From positions 1-20,807 of the forward strand of contig DDPO01000116.1 of the NCBI GenBank assembly GCA_002342225.1: a stretch of DNA of 20,807 nucleotides, in the 5' to 3' direction. Positions 17,572 to 20,807 of the stretch are shown piece after piece. Source of the stretch: Bdellovibrionaceae bacterium UBA2466. Lineage in GTDB: Bacteria; Bdellovibrionota; FAC87; UBA2466. The position numbers and the translations under genes are program-made. Under the pieces are notes generated by a model. It ran no database searches. It was given only the letters and a program-made list of their open reading frames with translations, and was not told where the DNA came from. The first letter of the stretch is position 1, and each line of letters opens with the position of its first letter.

Positions 17572-18689
17572 TACGCTCGTTTTCGATATAGCCACATCCC
17601 CAAGCCAACAAAAACCACATTGGGAGCCCAAACTCCGAGCCACGGAACCACCCAACCAGAAAGTGCTAACGCATTAGCACCTACATAAGATAACCAATAG
17701 ATTAAGCCAACAATCAGGCACAGTACTACAGCAGTACTTCGAATGCCTCGATTACTTCGAGTTCCTATGACAAATCCCAAAATTGCAAACACGACACATG
17801 CAAATGAGAGCGAAAACCTACGATGAAGCTCAACTTCAAGTTTTCGATGCATTGGTGGGTCTGGAAGAGTTTCTTTGAGTCGTGTTTTTAACTGATCAAA
17901 GTTAAATGATGGTGGGGAATATTCACGCCACGAGTTTCCTCTTTCACCCATTTCTAAGTTGATATCATAAACATCGAAGTCGATTTTTTGTTGGGGCCCT
18001 TCCGACTTTTTAGAGTCTACCAAAATAGAGCCTTGAGTGAGCCGCAAGGTAAGCTGACTTTTTTGAGGAATATTTTTCAAAAGTCCAGCCTCTGCTGTGA
18101 TCGCTAAAGGATTTGATTCATCTCTTTCATCGTAAATAAAAACTTTTTTGAGTTCGTTTTTTACCGGAATAATTTGCTCTGCAAACAAAACCAATCCAAA
18201 AAACCCTTCTTGGAAAACGCCCGGCTTTAAAGCTGCCATAGCCCGTTCGTTTCCAAGCTTTTCGATTAAAAGCTCAAACTTCCTATTGCCCTGCGGAACC
18301 GAATACAATGCGGAATAAAGCGTGACCAAAGTAATAACCACTGAAAAGATCCCCAAAGGAAGAAACATCTGAAATAGACTGATACCATTGGACTGAAGAG
18401 CAACCACTTCTCCTTCGGAATTGGCCCTTGAAATTCCCATGAGCACTGAAAAGAGAAAAGCAATAGGGACAGCAATTGGAACAAAAGACAACATCAGATA
18501 AACGGAAATTCTCCCAACGTCTTTCATTCCCACTTGATGAACAACTACAAATTCACTCAAGCGAATAGCTTGGAACGTAAGCATTATGAGGAGAAAAATA
18601 GCAGTCCCCATCAAAAAACTGCCTAGGACCTCCACGGCCATGTACTTGGTTAAATACCAAGAAAGCAGAGTTCGCTTTTGTTCGCTCAT
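17568..18689 (-). CDS. lptF: LptF/LptG-family LPS export permease, most like LptF
   Basis: LptF and LptG form the inner-membrane part of the LptBFG transporter that extracts lipopolysaccharide for export to the outer membrane. From the ATG at 18689 the protein has 373 residues. Three N-terminal membrane segments (about 12-43, 57-85 and 95-125) are followed by a periplasmic beta-jellyroll (about 140-280) and three C-terminal segments. The ERAMAALKPGVFQEGFFGLVLFAEQI stretch and the EGEVVALQSNGIS cytoplasmic loop look more like LptF than LptG. An in-frame ATG at 18707 would add six residues, but a TATAAT overlaps that region and neither start has a well-spaced Shine-Dalgarno. No lptG or lptB lies next to it. 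It is divergent from rarA. Confidence 0.85.
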   Translation of the reverse strand: MSEQKRTLLSWYLTKYMAVEVLGSFLMGTAIFLLIMLTFQAIRLSEFVVVHQVGMKDVGRISVYLMLSFVPIAVPIAFLFSVLMGISRANSEGEVVALQSNGISLFQMFLPLGIFSVVITLVTLYSALYSVPQGNRKFELLIEKLGNERAMAALKPGVFQEGFFGLVLFAEQIIPVKNELKKVFIYDERDESNPLAITAEAGLLKNIPQKSQLTLRLTQGSILVDSKKSEGPQQKIDFDVYDINLEMGERGNSWREYSPPSFNFDQLKTRLKETLPDPPMHRKLEVELHRRFSLSFACVVFAILGFVIGTRSNRGIRSTAVVLCLIVGLIYWLSYVGANALALSGWVVPWLGVWAPNVVFVGLGMWLYRKRAY

Positions 18690-18696
18690 GCCCCTG

Positions 18697-18724
18697 ATTA
18701 TAGCCATCCTGACTTAAGAGCAAA
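18697..18724 (-). promoter_or_regulatory. Possible lptF promoter ending just before the start codon
   Basis: On the minus strand TATAAT (18702-18697) lies 7 nt before the ATG at 18689, with a weak TTTGCT (18724-18719) at a 16 nt spacing. If used, it gives a leaderless mRNA and rules out the ATG at 18707. The -35 is poor, so this is tentative. Confidence 0.35.
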
Positions 18725-18741
18725 CCTTAAAAAATCGATAT

Positions 18742-18770
18742 TTGATATTGCCACCCTTTAGCCCTATAAC
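18742..18770 (+). promoter_or_regulatory. Putative rarA promoter giving a leaderless mRNA
   Basis: TTGATA (18742-18747), a 17 nt spacer and TATAAC (18765-18770) form a strong sigma70-like pair. Only six bases (CTTGAT) separate the -10 box from the rarA ATG at 18777, so the expected start is at or next to the A of the start codon. No Shine-Dalgarno is present in this stretch. Confidence 0.6.
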
Positions 18771-18776
18771 CTTGAT

Positions 18777-20060
18777 ATGAAAACTGATTCCCAAGACAGT
18801 CTTTTCTCTGCCAACTCCAAAGATACACCGCTGGCTCATCGAGTCCGGCCCCAGGAGTTCTCAGAAATAGTGGGGCAGGGACACTTCATAAATGCACGAT
18901 TTAAGACCATTCTTGAAAGCGATCGTTGGAGTGGTTTTGTTTTCTGGGGCCCCCCAGGTACAGGAAAAACGACATTGGCCACTTTAATCGCCAAAGTAAC
19001 AAAACGCCCGTTTCATACCCTTTCAGCCGTAACATGTGGAGTAAAAGAGATCAAAGAAGTCCTTGAGCGCTCGCGAATCGAATTTAGAACCGGCCGACCA
19101 GCTCATATTTTATTCATCGATGAAGTTCATCGGTTGAATAAATCTCAGCAAGACGTACTACTACCCTTTCTTGAAGAGGGAAGTATTCGATTCATAGGTG
19201 CCACAACAGAGAACCCCTCCTTTGAAATCAACAACGCTATTTTGTCGCGAGTGATTATTTTTAAGTTCAATGCGCTCCCCCCAACCGAGCTTCTCAATAT
19301 TTTAAAAAAAGCTGCCCCTAGTAATGTGGACAATGAAGTTTTAGAAAAAATTGCTGACTGTGCCCACGGCGATGCCAGAAAAGCTCTTAATCTTCTTGAT
19401 CACGTCTGCCTCTCAGGAGCAAACCTTGAAAAAATATCATTGAAAGAATTTGATGAAGCCACTCAAGCTCAGTCACTTTATTACGATAAAAAATCGGAAG
19501 CGCACTACGATACAATCTCAGCTTTCATAAAAAGTATTCGAGGAAGTGATCCTGATGCTGCTGTTTATTATCTCGCTCGAATGTTAGAGAGTGGAGAAGA
19601 TCCCGTATTCATTGCTCGACGACTCATCATTGTTGCATCGGAAGATATCGGTAACGCGAATCCCGCAGCTCTGATGTTGGCTACTAGCTGCTTACAAGCA
19701 GTGGACGCGATAGGAATGCCCGAAGCAAGAATACCGCTGGCACAAACCACGACCTATTTGGCCTGCTCTGAAAAAAGCAATCGTAGCTACACTGCAATCA
19801 ACGAAGCTATCGATGAAGTCAAAAAAACTGGAATCCTAGACATTCCAATGGAGTTGAGAAATGCTCCAACTTCAATGATGAAGAACTGGGGCTACGGGAA
19901 AAATTATCAATACCCTCACAACCACGAGGGTGGATGGGTAGAAGCACAATATTTGCCCGAAAAAATTAAGGGTAAGCGCTTTTACCTTCCGACAGCAAGG
20001 GGAAGTGAAAAAAAGTTTCAGGAGTTTTTGTCTGTTCGCGGAAAAAAAACAACTACATGA
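18777..20060 (+). CDS. rarA: RarA/MgsA, replication-associated recombination AAA+ ATPase
   Basis: RarA (MgsA, related to eukaryotic WRNIP1) is a tetrameric clamp-loader-like ATPase that acts at stalled replication forks. The 427 residues match the family. Near the N-terminus is LAHRVRPQEFSEIVGQGH (19-36), then Walker A GPPGTGKT (58-65), Walker B ILFIDEVHR (111-119), sensor 1 IGATTENPSFE (140-150) and the arginine finger in ILSR (155-158). The C-terminal MgsA-type tetramerisation region includes DPVFIARRLIIVASEDIGNANP and ends with NYQYPHNHEGGWVEAQYLPE. The ATG at 18777 is the only start that keeps the conserved N-terminus, and it lacks a Shine-Dalgarno. The 3' end overlaps the convergent barrel gene by 8 nt. 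Confidence 0.96.
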   Translation: MKTDSQDSLFSANSKDTPLAHRVRPQEFSEIVGQGHFINARFKTILESDRWSGFVFWGPPGTGKTTLATLIAKVTKRPFHTLSAVTCGVKEIKEVLERSRIEFRTGRPAHILFIDEVHRLNKSQQDVLLPFLEEGSIRFIGATTENPSFEINNAILSRVIIFKFNALPPTELLNILKKAAPSNVDNEVLEKIADCAHGDARKALNLLDHVCLSGANLEKISLKEFDEATQAQSLYYDKKSEAHYDTISAFIKSIRGSDPDAAVYYLARMLESGEDPVFIARRLIIVASEDIGNANPAALMLATSCLQAVDAIGMPEARIPLAQTTTYLACSEKSNRSYTAINEAIDEVKKTGILDIPMELRNAPTSMMKNWGYGKNYQYPHNHEGGWVEAQYLPEKIKGKRFYLPTARGSEKKFQEFLSVRGKKTTT

Positions 20061-20664
20061 AAAGGCGGATACCGGCGTTACCGTAGAGATTAATTAAAGG
20101 ATTGGGCTTTTGAGGGTCTAGTCCGTAACCGTATGCTTCAACTTCGAAAGCAATTGTTTTAGCGATTCGAATTCTAATTCCGGCTCCGACGTTGGCAGAA
20201 ATCCCTCGAGTCATCGGTTCAGTGACCAAACTTGCAGAACTGCTTCCAACAGGCGTCACATAGTAAGAACGGTTAGATTCAATATAACCAGCCCCTAAAA
20301 ATACAAATGGCTGAACCGTATATTTTTCACTTAGAATATCGATATCGAGACCTACGCTATAAATATTGGTCTCAGTTTTAATGTCGTTTAATGTAGCGAT
20401 CACCGATGGACTGCCCACATCAAGGTGATTTTGAAGACTGCTAACTACGGTATAACGCCCCTCGATCCTCACTTGAGGAATGATGAGAATCGCAAGTCCT
20501 GTGGCGCCCGCCACACTCACAGTATAACGGTCCTGATCCGTGTAGTTTTTTGAAGCTGAGGCTTTGGCAAAAATCTCTAAATTGTGGGCATGGCTCATCG
20601 ACGAAATAAGAGAGATTGCCACAATGCATAGAGTCAACAAAGTTTGGTGCGTGCGTTGTTGCAT
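20053..20664 (-). CDS. Small predicted outer-membrane beta-barrel protein, unknown function
   Basis: From the ATG at 20664 this is a 203-residue exported protein. A signal peptide (MQQRTHQTLLTLCIVAISLISSMSHA, about 1-26) precedes a chain of amphipathic strands typical of eight-strand OmpA/OmpW/OmpX-like barrels: YTVSVAGATGLAILI, VRIEGRYTVVSSL, NIYSVGLDIDIL, YTVQPFVFLGAGYI, GISANVGAGIRIRI, IAFEVEAYGYGL and a final YGNAGIRLFM. The frame stays open to 20745, but that extension would overlap the start of the opposite gene and would place the signal peptide internally, so 20664 is preferred. There is no Shine-Dalgarno; a good promoter ends 6 nt before the ATG. Specific function is unknown. Confidence 0.8.
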   Translation of the reverse strand: MQQRTHQTLLTLCIVAISLISSMSHAHNLEIFAKASASKNYTDQDRYTVSVAGATGLAILIIPQVRIEGRYTVVSSLQNHLDVGSPSVIATLNDIKTETNIYSVGLDIDILSEKYTVQPFVFLGAGYIESNRSYYVTPVGSSSASLVTEPMTRGISANVGAGIRIRIAKTIAFEVEAYGYGLDPQKPNPLINLYGNAGIRLFM

Positions 20665-20670
20665 ATTATT

Positions 20671-20699
20671 ATTGTATGCTAGTCCGGATAGCTTTCCAA
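20671..20699 (-). promoter_or_regulatory. Putative promoter giving a leaderless mRNA for the barrel gene
   Basis: On the minus strand TTGGAA (20699-20694), a 17 nt spacer and TACAAT (20676-20671) are followed by six bases (AATAAT) and the ATG at 20664. The layout matches that of rarA. The -35 box lies 5 nt from the Shine-Dalgarno of the plus-strand gene at 20722. Confidence 0.5.
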
Positions 20700-20721
20700 A
20701 ACACAGGAGGTCAAAACATCT

Positions 20722-20807
20722 ATGGCAACTGGTTACCTCATGCAAGCTATCAATCTATACGATTCTATTCACATCAAAAGTATTCGCTCTGTTTTATCGG
20801 GTCGAGT
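20722..20807 (+). CDS. Start of an unidentified gene, cut by window edge
   Basis: An ATG at 20722 has a full AGGAGG (20705-20710) 11 nt upstream and opens a frame without stops to the end of the window (28 codons and 2 bases). The visible residues begin MATGYLMQAINLYDSIHIK and continue SIRSVLSGRV. They show no signal peptide or known motif, so the protein is probably cytoplasmic but cannot be named. An in-frame ATG at 20740 has no comparable ribosome-binding site. The gene is divergent from the small barrel gene. Confidence 0.6.
   Translation, partial: MATGYLMQAINLYDSIHIKSIRSVLSGR

Noticed and set aside
1..20807. Search for a defence system, CRISPR, toxin-antitoxin pair, prophage or insertion sequence.
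   Set aside because: No spaced repeats, transposase or integrase motifs, or paired small toxin-like frames were found; gene content is housekeeping and envelope throughout.

Overview
The window is about 20.8 kb of dense bacterial chromosome and looks like core genome, not a mobile island. Nearly all of it codes for conserved housekeeping proteins: Lon, ClpX, ClpP, trigger factor, two LspA, Rho, a cold-shock protein, FtsK, LolA, YajQ, RimO, LptF and RarA. Around these sit a few less recognisable envelope or secreted proteins. LolA, LptF, LspA and two predicted outer-membrane beta-barrels show a Gram-negative double-membrane cell. The moderately low G+C, the tandem lspA genes and the secreted low-complexity protein would fit a Bdellovibrionota- or deltaproteobacteria-like organism, but that placement is inference and not shown by any marker here. 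I see no tRNA, rRNA, CRISPR array, transposase, phage gene or IS end.

Region 1 (1-8707, all minus strand) is a proteostasis and transcription-termination block. The order of transcription is csp (with its own terminator), then rho, two lspA genes overlapping by 4 bp, tig, clpP and clpX. A clear intrinsic terminator follows clpX (2391-2427), and lon comes next with its own leader and runs off the left edge. Trigger factor, ClpXP and Lon together cover folding and degradation of cytoplasmic proteins. The two LspA enzymes process lipoproteins, which connects with LolA further right.

Region 2 (8708-9085) is the divergent csp/ftsK control region, with two back-to-back TTGACA boxes. Region 3 (9086-15464, plus strand) holds ftsK, a small secreted Cys-containing protein, and a tight lolA-yajQ-rimO-barrel operon (11 bp gap, then 1 bp and 23 bp overlaps). 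Region 4 (15461-18707, minus strand) holds lptF and then a 660-residue secreted protein of unknown function with a Cys-rich core, an HExxxH motif and a long Ser/Gly/Asn-rich tail. Region 5 (18742-20807) holds rarA (+), a small outer-membrane barrel gene (-) whose end overlaps rarA, and the first 28 codons of an unidentified plus-strand gene.

The most unusual non-coding signal is a recurring layout in which sigma70-like -35/-10 boxes end only 6-8 nt before the start codon (rarA, the barrel gene at 20664, lptF, lolA). This predicts leaderless or nearly leaderless mRNAs, while other genes in the window (csp, clpP, lon, the gene at 20722) have good Shine-Dalgarno sequences. The two best candidates for new biology are the HExxxH secreted protein and the duplicated lspA pair. 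No complete novel system is evident.
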